This document shows positions 48,308 through 56,557 of a DNA stretch of 64,000 bases, in pieces (position 1 is the stretch's first letter; each line of letters starts with the position of its first letter). Location of the stretch: positions 3,162,001 to 3,226,000 of the forward strand of contig NC_012108.1 in the NCBI RefSeq assembly GCF_000020365.1, in the 5' to 3' direction. This DNA comes from Desulforapulum autotrophicum HRM2. Its GTDB lineage: Bacteria; Desulfobacterota; Desulfobacteria; Desulfobacterales; Desulfobacteraceae. The notes below the pieces were generated by a model. That model was not told the origin of the DNA and made no database searches. It saw only the letters and a list, made by a program, of their open reading frames with translations. A program made the translations under genes and the position numbers.

Positions 48308-48398
48308 GGTGTCAGGCTTGGCTTATGGGCATTATTGCAAGGCGTTCCAGCCTTGCATAGATCGTGGTCAATAACGCCAATAAGCCAAGCCTGACACC
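48308..48398. repeat. Long near-perfect palindrome
   Basis: A 91-base inverted repeat. The left arm starts GGTGTCAGGCTTGGCTTAT and the right arm ends with its complement, ATAAGCCAAGCCTGACACC. A second inner hairpin has TGCAAGGC at 48336-48343 and GCCTTGCA at 48350-48357. The rest of the 294-base gap between tRNA-Thr and the next gene has no other structure I recognise. It may be a REP-like or mobile element remnant near the tRNA. Confidence 0.85.
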
Positions 48399-48449
48399 AT
48401 TTTCTGACCCCATTTCCCCACGGCAAGCACAATATGGACCCGTTTCCCT

Positions 48450-48743
48450 TTATGAGAGAATTTCGAGAATCTTTACATCGGAGGGGCCGTCCAGGAGTTC
48501 CCCAGCCTTCTCGCCGAACGCTGTAAAGTGTGGCTGGGCAAGGTGCTGATCCAGCGATTCCTTGCTCTCCCATCGCTCATAAAAGATAAATACCGAACGA
48601 TCATCGAAATTCCGGTGCAGATCGTACGAAATACACCCATCATCTTTTCTGCTGGGAGAAACGAGCCTGCCCAGCGCCTCTTCAAGGGCATCTTCTTTTC
48701 CTGTTTTTGCTTTTAACACCGCAACAACCGCAATTTCAGCCAT
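48450..48743 (-). CDS. Antibiotic biosynthesis monooxygenase (ABM)-domain protein
   Basis: A 97-aa dimeric ferredoxin-like fold protein. The ABM pattern is clear: AVVAVLKAKTGKEDALEEAL, then GCISYDLHRNFDDRSVFIFYERWESKESLDQHL, then a final HF-type strand. Such proteins are often quinol or small-aromatic monooxygenases (YgiN-like), sometimes of unknown substrate. AAGGAGG precedes the ATG. It stands alone between repeats, with the DsrE-like gene upstream on the same strand. Confidence 0.88.
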   Translation of the reverse strand: MAEIAVVAVLKAKTGKEDALEEALGRLVSPSRKDDGCISYDLHRNFDDRSVFIFYERWESKESLDQHLAQPHFTAFGEKAGELLDGPSDVKILEILS

Positions 48744-48862
48744 CTTTTCCTCCTTATTTTATTCGCATACCGTTGAAATACATTTAAAAAGTCCAAAATC
48801 ATGATTTTGTTCTACTAAAAGTAGATGGCTATAAGTGAACATGTACTCACATAAGTGGACTA

Positions 48863-49294
48863 TCAGAATGATATATTTTGATAGTCTTTGTCGAGCAATT
48901 GACCTGCTACAACAGGAGGTTTTGCTATGGTAATTCCCTCAATTAAATCATTGGTGGTTTTCCCGGCATTTGGGAGGTAAAGAGGGCAGACCTGAACAGA
49001 AGCCCCCATCTTCAGCAACGCATTTAGCAACATGGTTGGTGATTTCTTTAAAGGCAGGAAGGCTTCAGTATTGGTTGACTGCAATGCTAAATCACCCGCA
49101 GCGCCACACAGAACGATATTAATTTCTTTGCCATGCTCTTTCATGGACTGAACAGACAATACCATCGCCATCATTTGTGTTTGTCTGTCTGCGGAGGTGA
49201 CAATAACATTCAAGCCTTTCCCCTGCTCAGCAAAAGCATTCCCCGACCAGATTAACAAAACTGTAAAAATTAATGCGCAGCATAGTTTTTTCAT
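48863..49294 (-). CDS. Exported DsrE-family protein
   Basis: A 143-aa protein with a signal peptide (about 1-22, ending AFA) and a DsrE/DsrF-like fold (LNVIVTSADRQTQMMAMVLSVQSMKEHGKEINIVLCGAAGDLAL, then LLKMGASVQVCPLYLPNAGKT). The second cysteine is at the place of the sulfur-carrying residue in DsrE-type proteins, so sulfur handling in the periplasm is possible. No dsr genes are near. The ABM gene lies downstream after 120 bases. Confidence 0.8.
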   Translation of the reverse strand: MKKLCCALIFTVLLIWSGNAFAEQGKGLNVIVTSADRQTQMMAMVLSVQSMKEHGKEINIVLCGAAGDLALQSTNTEAFLPLKKSPTMLLNALLKMGASVQVCPLYLPNAGKTTNDLIEGITIAKPPVVAGQLLDKDYQNISF

Positions 49295-49351
49295 AACTTA
49301 CCTCCTGGGTTGCTCAACAATGGTTTTTTTGCCAATATATTTAACTCTTTG

Positions 49352-49441
49352 TATGAAGCTCTCGCCAAAGTATTGTCAATGAAGGTGTTTCAAAATTCGT
49401 TGAGGCCGGAGCCATACCTCGCTCCGGCCGTGCCGGTTATA
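49352..49441 (+). repeat. Dispersed repeat, family B copy 1
   Basis: A 90-base block also found, with few differences, at 63840-63930. It has the shared core CTCGCCAAAG, then ATTGTCAATGA, GTTTCAAAATTCGTTGAGG and TGCCGGTTATA. A perfect nine-base hairpin, GGCCGGAGC at 49404-49412 and GCTCCGGCC at 49421-49429, lies in its right half. It is upstream of the DsrE-like gene on the opposite strand. Confidence 0.88.
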
Positions 49442-49460
49442 GAATAGCAACAATAAGCCT

Positions 49461-49605
49461 CTCAACTTTCAGGATTGGCTGTTTACATGGAGTCAGTCTT
49501 ACATTATCGCACTTTTGTTCGGCTTAGAAAACGGGCAAAATGCTGTCAAAAGCACAAGGACACAAGGGTGACCCCGACCATCAAAATTGAAACCTGAAAG
49601 TTGAG
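49461..49605. repeat. 145-base segment bounded by 13-base inverted repeats
   Basis: CTCAACTTTCAGG at 49461-49473 and its exact complement CCTGAAAGTTGAG at 49593-49605 bound 119 bases with no gene. This looks like the ends of a miniature transposable element or the scar of an insertion sequence. It lies directly after family B copy 1 and just before the regulator gene end. Confidence 0.6.
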
Positions 49606-49651
49606 TGATCATGAATCGTAACATATTTTACACGTGAGGACATACCAACGA

Positions 49652-50362
49652 CTAAAGAGTCCTTTTTCTATAAAATTGAACCACAAAGCCAATATGTGTA
49701 TTCATTGCCCCTTGTGCCCTGTCACTATCCCTGGCCTTGATGGCGTCAATGATGTTAAGGTGCTGCTTAAAAATGGTGTCTATATTTTCACCGTCCATAT
49801 ACAGATCTTCGAGGCTAGTTCGAATGCCGTGGAAAAGATAATCATAGAAATCACGCATTATCATAATCTGGAGGGGATTTTTTGCTGCATAGGCAATAGC
49901 CATGTGAAAAGAAGTGTCGGCCGCAGTGCCGAGGCGACCCGAGTCGATCTCTTTTTTCATCTCCTCTATGGCAAGGTCCATGGCCTTGATATCATCCCTG
50001 TCGGCCCGTCTAGCAGCCAGGGCCGCTGCATTGCATTCAAGTCCCATCCTCACCTCAAGGAGATCGTCAATGGTGGCGTCCTGGCTCTGCATCATCTTGA
50101 AGAGGGTGGTCCCTTCCTTGGAATCAAAAGCCGTTACAAAAGTTCCATGACCCTGCTTTTGAACCACAAGCCCCATGGTGACAAGGCGCTGGATGGCGTC
50201 CCTTACGGTGCTTCGGCTCACCTGCATGGCCAGGGCAAGCTCGCGCTCGGCCAGCATTTTGTCGCCCGGCTTGAGCTTGCCCCTGTAGATCAACTCCCTT
50301 ATCTGATCAAAGGCCTGATCAGATATTTTTTTGGGCTTGATGGGTTTGATGGATAAATCCAT
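49652..50362 (-). CDS. FadR/LldR-type GntR-family transcriptional regulator
   Basis: A 236-aa one-component regulator. The N-terminal winged HTH (about 8-75) reads QIRELIYRGKLKPGDKMLAERELALAMQVSRSTVRDAIQRL. The C-terminal FCD ligand domain (about 95-225) has the helical pattern of this subfamily, which usually binds carboxylates by a metal site. It follows the glcF-like gene by 89 bases on the same strand. The lactate genes around it, and GGT-N3-ACC palindromes in the divergent control region, make lactate control likely by inference. Confidence 0.9.
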   Translation of the reverse strand: MDLSIKPIKPKKISDQAFDQIRELIYRGKLKPGDKMLAERELALAMQVSRSTVRDAIQRLVTMGLVVQKQGHGTFVTAFDSKEGTTLFKMMQSQDATIDDLLEVRMGLECNAAALAARRADRDDIKAMDLAIEEMKKEIDSGRLGTAADTSFHMAIAYAAKNPLQIMIMRDFYDYLFHGIRTSLEDLYMDGENIDTIFKQHLNIIDAIKARDSDRAQGAMNTHIGFVVQFYRKRTL

Positions 50363-50451
50363 TCTGTTTTTCCATGGTTTAGGACCGCAGATGAAATAAG
50401 CTAAACAAAAACAGTATTAAATTTTCGTTCAAATTATAAAATTTGCATTCC

Positions 50452-51765
50452 TTAAGTTATAAGTTTCTGATTGCGTAAAAACTCAGCATAGAGCTCCAGG
50501 GGATGCCTCACCCGGATGTTCAAACCGCCCTTGGCAAGCATGTCCGATATCTGAACCATGCATGCGGGACAACCGGTAGAAACGGTTTTACAGCCGGTAT
50601 CGGCAATATTCTTCTGTTTAATGGTGCCGATCTTGGAAGAGACATCGTAATGATAAAGGTTAAAACTGCCCCCCATGCCGCAACATTTGTCCGAACCTTC
50701 CATCTCCACAAGATTCTTGCCAGATGCCTGTATCAACTGCCTTGGTTCTTTAAACACGCCAAGGGATTTCTTGAGATGGCAGGGATCGTGGTAGGTCACG
50801 GCCTCTCCATCTGCGTCCACCCCGGTACCCATATCATGAAGTCCAACTTTATTCACGAGAAATTGGTTTATATCAAGGGTTCGTTCGGATAATTGCCTGA
50901 TCTTTTCCCGGGTACCACTTGCCTTGCCACCATAAATTGAAGGCCAAAGTTTCTTGATGGTGGAGGTACATGTGGCACAGGCCGTCACAAGATAATCATA
51001 CTTCTGGCTGTCAAACAAATCCACATGGTACTCCACAAGCTTTTCAAATGTGGCCCGATCCCCGGAGGCCAGGGCCGGAATACCGCAGCACCCCTGGCCG
51101 CCGGGAATCCAGGTGCCGACCCCGTGATATTCAAGTACATCCAAGAGATCGTTTGCTATGCGGGGAAACATCTTGTCTATGATACACCCGGTGAAAAAGG
51201 CCACCCTGAGACCCGAGCGGCCGGTACGTGTATCGACCGATGCCCTGGTTTTGTGGAAGGGTTTGTTTGCCATGGGCAGCAGATGGCGGTCATGGAGCAA
51301 TGGTGAAACCAGACGGGCGCAGGAGGTACCCTGGGCATTTTTTTCAGATTTTGTAAACAGGCCCTGAAATTTTCCTGCCCACTCGGTGAGGCGATCAAAG
51401 GTGGCGGGGTTTGCCAGCATCTTTTTAAAGATCAGGCGTTTTGCAGGTGAAAGCCCCTTGAACTCGGCAATGATAGCCCGTGCCTTGATAAATATTTCAA
51501 GCACACTCACGCCGCTTGGGCAATTGGCGGCACAGGATCCGCAGAGCAGGCAATTGTTAAGCCGTTTATCGACCCCATCGGGATCGGTAAAAAGGTTTTT
51601 GCTTAGCCCGTCGAGCAAGGCAAGCTTTCCCCTTGCCACGTCGGACTCCTTTCGGGTCTGCTCATAAAGAGGGCACACAGACTGACACATGCCGCAACGG
51701 TTGCAGATCACCAGCTGATCTTCAAGTTCCTTGAGTCGATTTGCAAGTTCATTCATGCCAGCCAT
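50452..51765 (-). CDS. glcF: Iron-sulfur subunit of D-lactate/glycolate dehydrogenase
   Basis: Passes electrons from the FAD subunit towards the quinone or another carrier. Two ferredoxin-type clusters near the N-terminus (CNRCGMCQSVCPLY and CLLCGSCAANCPSG) are followed by two CCG domains (GCCGIPALASG and KCCGMGGSFNLY, with TACATCTSTIK between). 437 aa. In sulfate reducers the equivalent (GlcF-like next to GlcD-like) works in D-lactate oxidation. CAGGAG about eleven bases before the ATG lies in the end of the FAD gene, so the two are coupled. Confidence 0.9.
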   Translation of the reverse strand: MAGMNELANRLKELEDQLVICNRCGMCQSVCPLYEQTRKESDVARGKLALLDGLSKNLFTDPDGVDKRLNNCLLCGSCAANCPSGVSVLEIFIKARAIIAEFKGLSPAKRLIFKKMLANPATFDRLTEWAGKFQGLFTKSEKNAQGTSCARLVSPLLHDRHLLPMANKPFHKTRASVDTRTGRSGLRVAFFTGCIIDKMFPRIANDLLDVLEYHGVGTWIPGGQGCCGIPALASGDRATFEKLVEYHVDLFDSQKYDYLVTACATCTSTIKKLWPSIYGGKASGTREKIRQLSERTLDINQFLVNKVGLHDMGTGVDADGEAVTYHDPCHLKKSLGVFKEPRQLIQASGKNLVEMEGSDKCCGMGGSFNLYHYDVSSKIGTIKQKNIADTGCKTVSTGCPACMVQISDMLAKGGLNIRVRHPLELYAEFLRNQKLIT

Positions 51766-51768
51766 AAT

Positions 51769-53151
51769 TTAAATAACTCCTGTGATTTTACCGGGATTGA
51801 GAATTGAGTCCGGATCCATGGCTTTGCGTAACCGTCTTGAAAAGAGTATGGAAGAATGACCAATCTCCTTTTCCAGGAACGGGGCCTTAGCAAGGCCTGT
51901 CCCGTGTTCACCGGAAAGGGTGCCCCCCATGGAAAGTGCCCTGTCAAAAAGCTCTTCAATGGCAGACTCCACCCGGTGCCACTCTTCCTTGTTCCTCTTG
52001 TCGGTTAAAATGGTCGGATGGAGGTTGCCATCGCCTGCATGGCCAAAGGTACCGATTTCTATCTTGTATTTTGCCGCAATCTCCTGGATAGCACTGACCA
52101 TGGCGGGTATTTTACTCCTGGGAACCGTGGCGTCTTCAAGTACCAGGGTGGGTTTAAGTCTGGCAAGTGCCGAAAGGGCGCTTCTGCGGGCCGCCCATAT
52201 TTTATCTCGCTCGGCATCATCAGCCGCCACCTTGATGCTCTCTGCACCAAGCTTCTTGCAAAGTTCTTCAACGGCTGCACCCTCATCTTCGACCTGGCCC
52301 GGATGACCGTCCACCTCAATGAGGAGCAAGGCACCGGCATCAATGGGCAACCCTGCATGGCTGTACGCTTCAACAGCCCTTATGGTGAAATTGTCAAGAA
52401 TCTCAAGGGTGGCCGGAACGATGCGGGCCGCAATAATGGCGGCAACTGCTTCCGATGCCTGTTCAATGGTTTTGAAGACGGTAACCATGGATTTTCTGGC
52501 CTTGGGAAGTGGGATGAGCTTTAAAATAATCTCGTCGATCACTCCCAGGGTGCCTTCGGAACCGACCATCAACCCGGTCAGGTTGTATCCGGTGGCGCAC
52601 TTTACGGTTCTTGAACCAGACTTCACATATTCACCCATGGCGTCAAAAAAACTCACCCCCATGACATAGTCCTTGGTTACCCCATACTTGAGCCCCCTTA
52701 AACCACCGGCGTTTTCCGCCACATTCCCACCAAGGGTCGATACGGCTTGACTGCCCGGATCTGGCGGATAGAACAGCCCCTTTTTTTCCACGGCTGCAGC
52801 AAGGGTTGCCGTGACTACCCCGGACTGAACCACGGCATACATGTCGGCCTCATTGATCTCCAGGATCTTATTAAGCTTGCCCGTGAGAACCACCACGCCC
52901 GAGGCACCCGACGGAATGGTGCCGCCGGAGAGATTGGTTCCAGACCCCCGGACCGTCATGGGTGTCTTGTTTTCAGCGCATACCTTGACAATCTGTCCGA
53001 GCTGTTCGCTGTTTTCAGGCATCACGGCCACACCAGGAACCACGGAATCAAGAACAGCCGCATCGTAGGAGTAGGTAAGCATATCTTCTTTTTCGGTGAA
53101 GACATTCTCCCTGCCTACAGCCTTTACCAGTTGATCAATAACTTTTTTCAT
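51769..53151 (-). CDS. glcD: FAD-linked D-lactate (or glycolate) dehydrogenase catalytic subunit
   Basis: Oxidises D-lactate to pyruvate. The FAD-binding domain has VRGSGTNLSGGTIP and GGNVAENAGGLRGLKYGVTKDYVMGV. The C-terminal oxidase domain has GTFGHAGDGNLHPTIL with the substrate-side histidines, and GTLSGEHGTG. It is 460 aa. An AAGGAG lies seven bases before the ATG. Pairing with the Fe-S subunit downstream and lldP on the other side supports lactate rather than glycolate, though substrate is not proved by sequence. Confidence 0.9.
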   Translation of the reverse strand: MKKVIDQLVKAVGRENVFTEKEDMLTYSYDAAVLDSVVPGVAVMPENSEQLGQIVKVCAENKTPMTVRGSGTNLSGGTIPSGASGVVVLTGKLNKILEINEADMYAVVQSGVVTATLAAAVEKKGLFYPPDPGSQAVSTLGGNVAENAGGLRGLKYGVTKDYVMGVSFFDAMGEYVKSGSRTVKCATGYNLTGLMVGSEGTLGVIDEIILKLIPLPKARKSMVTVFKTIEQASEAVAAIIAARIVPATLEILDNFTIRAVEAYSHAGLPIDAGALLLIEVDGHPGQVEDEGAAVEELCKKLGAESIKVAADDAERDKIWAARRSALSALARLKPTLVLEDATVPRSKIPAMVSAIQEIAAKYKIEIGTFGHAGDGNLHPTILTDKRNKEEWHRVESAIEELFDRALSMGGTLSGEHGTGLAKAPFLEKEIGHSSILFSRRLRKAMDPDSILNPGKITGVI

Positions 53152-53241
53152 TGAGACTCCTTAGGGGGTTTGATCCCGAATTTGCATAGGCCGAAACACT
53201 GATCAAGTTTAAGACCTCCACATCCATAGGGTTGTTTGTAG

Positions 53242-53257
53242 AATAGGTCATACCAAT
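53242..53257. promoter_or_regulatory. Putative LldR/PdhR-like operator 1
   Basis: AATAGGTCATACCAAT is close to the AATTGGTnnnACCAATT pattern known for PdhR/LldR-type GntR regulators. It lies 91 bases upstream of the glcD start, overlapping the possible minus-strand promoter. The matching regulator is probably the GntR protein at 49652-50362, by inference. Confidence 0.55.
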
Positions 53258-53717
53258 AACGATCAAAAACGGATTGACCTGGCAGCTTTTAAAATAACAA
53301 GGGCAAACCAAAGGGAATTAAAGACAAACCCGGTTCTCCCACCAGGCCGACCATTCAAAAAGAAAAATGATAAAACAACTGTTTTTACAGCCTTTTCTTA
53401 CACCCATACCAAACTTTGAAATAATTTTCAAATATAATATTCTTTTTTAACCGACAAATATCCGTTCACCTGTTCACGGTCAGACCATTGGGTAAGTCAT
53501 CTGCTCTTTCAGTCAGACTCAGAAAAGTTTCAAAAAAAATCAATCCGCCGATCCTTCCCGCATCATTAGACGAATTATATCGTGTTATAACAAGCATATA
53601 TATTATTAATCTATTGAGCAAAAAGCGCCCTGGTCGACCTGTAAAACACCCTTAAAATACATTTTATTTAGATTTTTTCTTGACAAGGGCAAATAAAATA
53701 CAATAGGAGAGGAGAGC

Positions 53718-53732
53718 AAAGGTATGACCAAT
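53718..53732. promoter_or_regulatory. Putative LldR/PdhR-like operator 2
   Basis: AAAGGTATGACCAAT repeats the GGT-N3-ACCAAT pattern of the site at 53242. It lies 32 bases after the TTGACA at 53680-53685 and so near the expected start of the lldP transcript, a good place for repression. Confidence 0.5.
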
Positions 53733-53979
53733 ATTAAAGTACCCAATTTTTAAATAAATAAGGTCCAATTTCTTAGGTAAGCTGATTGATCATTTTATCA
53801 AAGGATTTGGAAATTAATAATCGCACAAATATGGCGCAGGGTTTCAGCTCGTATTCAAAGCGTTTAAAAGGGAACAGATTGAAATATTAGCGCTTTTACA
53901 CAACGAAGACACCGAGCTGAAAGACAGGTAACATTGGGCGATTAGTGGTTTCCGGATCCCTAACTTTAAAGGGGGAATT

Positions 53980-55695
53980 ATGAATCTTGGATTACAGTCT
54001 TTTCTGGCAGTGATGCCGATTTTAACCGCCGCCATTTTACTGGTGGGATTTCGCTGGCCGGCAAAGCGGGCCATGCCCATCGTCTACGTGGTGGCCGCCG
54101 TCATTGCCGTGGCCTTCTGGAAAGTTCCGGCTGTTCGAGTGGCGGCTTCGACCATTCAGGGGCTGTTTATTACAGCGAACATCCTGTTTATCATCTTTGG
54201 TGCTATTCTGCTGCTCAATACCCTGAAACATTCGGGGGCAATTACGGCCATCCGTACGGGTTTTTCCGATATCAGCCCGGACCGCAGAATTCAGGTGGTG
54301 CTCATCGCATGGCTGTTCGGTGCCTTTATCGAAGGTGCATCAGGATTTGGAACGCCTGCTGCCATTGCTGCCCCGCTCATGGTGGCCATTGGCTTCCCAG
54401 CCCTCTGTGCCGTAATGATCGGCATGATGATCCAGAGCACGCCCGTGACCTTTGGCGCCGTAGGAACACCGATTTTAATCGGCGTAAAAGGCGGGTTAGA
54501 AAACGTCCACCTCACTTCCCAGCTGGCGGATGCCGGCATGAATTTTGACCAGTATATTCAATTGATCACCTCCCAGAGTGCCATGATGCACGCCTGTGCC
54601 GGTACTTTTATCCCTCTTTTTATGGTGATCATGATGACCCGATTCTTCGGAAAAAACAAATCCTGGACCGAAGGGCTTTCAATTTTACCCTTTGCAGTTC
54701 TTGGGGGTCTGGCATTTACAGTTCCCTACACCCTTACCGCCATTACTCTCGGGCCTGAATTTCCCTCTCTTATCGGGGCACTCATCGGCATGGCCATCAT
54801 GACCACTGCGGCCAAAAAAAGATTTCTGGTTCCAAAAGACTCATGGGATTTTGCCCCCAGAAAAGAGTGGGATGAAAGCTGGGTCAGCAAGATGGAGATC
54901 AGCCTTGATTCCCTCATAGACAAACACCCGATGAAGATCTGGTTGGCCTGGATACCCTACATCCTGGTAGCTGTGATATTGGTGCTCACCCGTCTACCCC
55001 AGTTGCCCCTGGGAAGTTTTCTGAAAAGTTTTGCCATCAAATGGACCGATATTTTCAGTACCGGCATTACCGGTGCCAGTCAACCACTTTACCTGCCGGG
55101 TGCCATTTTATGTTTTGTGGTGATCATCACTTTTTTTCTGCACCGCATGTCAACAAAAGAGCTTGGATCTGCAATAAAGGAATCCAGCCAAATCCTTCTG
55201 GGTGCCGGATTCGTCCTGATATTCACCATTCCCATGGTTCGTGTTTACATCAATTCCGGCATCAATGCCGGCGGATATGCCAGTATGCCCCTGGCCATGG
55301 CCCAGTGGGTGGCGGCCAGTGCAGGAAATGTGTGGCCCTTTTTTGCGCCGTTCATCGGCGGTCTGGGTGCATTTATCGCCGGCAGTAATACCGTCAGCAA
55401 CCTTATGTTTAGCCTCTTCCAGCACGGTGTGGCGGAAAATCTCGCCATCTCCGGTTCCTTTGTAGTGGCGCTCCAGGCCGTGGGTGCCGCCGCAGGCAAC
55501 ATGTTCTGCATTCACAATGTGGTTGCCGCTTCCGCTACCGTTGGTCTTTTGGGCCAGGAAGGAATCACCCTGCGCCGCACCATCATTCCGACCTTGTATT
55601 ATTGCACCCTGGTGGGTATCATCGGTCTGATCGTAATTTATGGATTCGGATACCATGATCAGCTTAACCTGCACCTGCTATCTGCCATGAAATAA
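53980..55695 (+). CDS. lldP: L-lactate permease
   Basis: A lactate-proton symporter of about 14 helices and 571 aa. The conserved [23 protein letters not shown] motif and the later [22 protein letters not shown] and [20 protein letters not shown] are diagnostic of the LctP/LldP family. A GGGGGAATT ribosome site precedes the ATG. It is divergent from glcD and is followed by a strong hairpin and then lutC. Confidence 0.96.
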   Translation: MNLGLQSFLAVMPILTAAILLVGFRWPAKRAMPIVYVVAAVIAVAFWKVPAVRVAASTIQGLFITANILFIIFGAILLLNTLKHSGAITAIRTGFSDISPDRRIQVVLIAWLFGAFIEGASGFGTPAAIAAPLMVAIGFPALCAVMIGMMIQSTPVTFGAVGTPILIGVKGGLENVHLTSQLADAGMNFDQYIQLITSQSAMMHACAGTFIPLFMVIMMTRFFGKNKSWTEGLSILPFAVLGGLAFTVPYTLTAITLGPEFPSLIGALIGMAIMTTAAKKRFLVPKDSWDFAPRKEWDESWVSKMEISLDSLIDKHPMKIWLAWIPYILVAVILVLTRLPQLPLGSFLKSFAIKWTDIFSTGITGASQPLYLPGAILCFVVIITFFLHRMSTKELGSAIKESSQILLGAGFVLIFTIPMVRVYINSGINAGGYASMPLAMAQWVAASAGNVWPFFAPFIGGLGAFIAGSNTVSNLMFSLFQHGVAENLAISGSFVVALQAVGAAAGNMFCIHNVVAASATVGLLGQEGITLRRTIIPTLYYCTLVGIIGLIVIYGFGYHDQLNLHLLSAMK

Positions 55696-55729
55696 TCGGC
55701 ATTTAGCAACCTTCCGGTTTGATTTTGAC

Positions 55730-55761
55730 CGCTTCGGCTTTTTTCAAAAAAAGCCGAAGCG
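55730..55761 (+). terminator. Terminator-like hairpin after lldP
   Basis: CGCTTCGGCTTTTTT at 55730-55744 pairs almost fully with AAAAAAAGCCGAAGCG at 55746-55761. It has T-runs inside the stem and little T after it, so partial termination or RNA end protection is likely. It lies 35 bases after the lldP stop and 170 before lutC, so lutC may be transcribed at a lower level. Confidence 0.7.
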
Positions 55762-55930
55762 CCTTTATCAATTTCGATACAGGATTACGACTTCTTTGTC
55801 GGAATCGATAAGGGTTTTATCTGACCCCACAGGACCACGACATGAACCTTCAATTACAACAAACAACCAACATCAGGATCAAGCTGAAAAATCATTAAAA
55901 GCTATGTTCGGTTAGCAAGGAGATCTGGTA

Positions 55931-56557
55931 ATGGATAATTCAAAAAATATTTGTTCAATTTTCAGCGAAAAGGCAAAGGCGGTCTCAGCCGTTGTGACAA
56001 AAGTTCCAACAATACAGGCGGCCTTTGAGTATGCGGCCGATCTCTGCCGGCAAAACGACCCGGTTTCAGGCCAGGCTGTCAAAAATGGAACGCCACCGCC
56101 GCAGAATCAAGGCCCGCGGAGTGTTGAGACTCAAAAAATCGTGGCGGCACCAGGACTTGATTCCGGGCTCTACGCCGAGTTTGAAAAAATATGCGGCGCA
56201 AACGATCTGACGCTTACGAACAAAGGGTTAAGAGATCATCTAACCGGTGTCGCCATGGGATTTACCATTGCGGACTACGGGATTGCCGAAACCGGCACCC
56301 TGGTGATCAACTGCCCCTCAGAGGAGCTGCGTCTTTCCACCATGATCTGTGATATTCATGTGGCGGTTCTGCCCATGTCCAGGATTCGGAAAAGCGCCTA
56401 CGACCTTGAGCCCGAATTGACCAAAATGTTCAAAAATTCACCTGACTATACCTCGTTTATCACAGGTGCCAGCCGAACGGCGGATATCGAACGAGTCCTG
56501 GCCCTCGGGGTTCATGGTCCCCTGGAACTTCATATTTTGCTCATGGAGGAAAAATAA
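55931..56557 (+). CDS. lutC: LutC / LldG-type LUD-domain protein
   Basis: A 208-aa member of the LUD (lactate utilisation) family. LTLTNKGLRDHLTGVAMGFTIADYGIAETGTLVI and STMICDIHVAVLP, then YTSFITGASRTADIERVLALGVHGP, are family hallmarks. LutC acts with LutA and LutB in L-lactate oxidation. AAGGAG lies about eight bases before the ATG. It overlaps the next gene by one base. Its residues 65-90 contain a proline-rich insert (GTPPPQNQGPRS), a little longer than usual. Confidence 0.92.
   Translation: MDNSKNICSIFSEKAKAVSAVVTKVPTIQAAFEYAADLCRQNDPVSGQAVKNGTPPPQNQGPRSVETQKIVAAPGLDSGLYAEFEKICGANDLTLTNKGLRDHLTGVAMGFTIADYGIAETGTLVINCPSEELRLSTMICDIHVAVLPMSRIRKSAYDLEPELTKMFKNSPDYTSFITGASRTADIERVLALGVHGPLELHILLMEEK

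Larger units (their letters stand above)
53152..53979. other. Divergent control region between glcD and lldP
   Basis: An 828-base AT-rich stretch with no convincing gene. It holds two GGT-N3-ACCAAT palindromes (annotated separately). A TTGACA at 53680-53685 lies 300 bases before lldP and may be part of its promoter. On the other strand TTGATC near 53260 and TATTCT about 15-17 bases on flank the first palindrome, a possible glcD promoter. The middle part shows no other feature I can support; the length leaves room for a leader RNA. Confidence 0.5.

Noticed and set aside
48181-48573. Minus-strand open frame of 130 codons after tRNA-Thr, as a possible integrase remnant
   Set aside because: It runs through the 91-base palindrome and part of the ABM gene, and no integrase motif (R..H-x-x-R..Y) is visible.
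53280-53300. TGGCAG-like -24 element of a sigma-54 promoter in the lactate control region
   Set aside because: No GC at the matching -12 position, so it does not meet the sigma-54 consensus.
55842-55898. 18-codon frame (MNLQLQQTTNIRIKLKNH) before lutC
   Set aside because: No ribosome site and no pattern of a leader peptide such as runs of one amino-acid codon.
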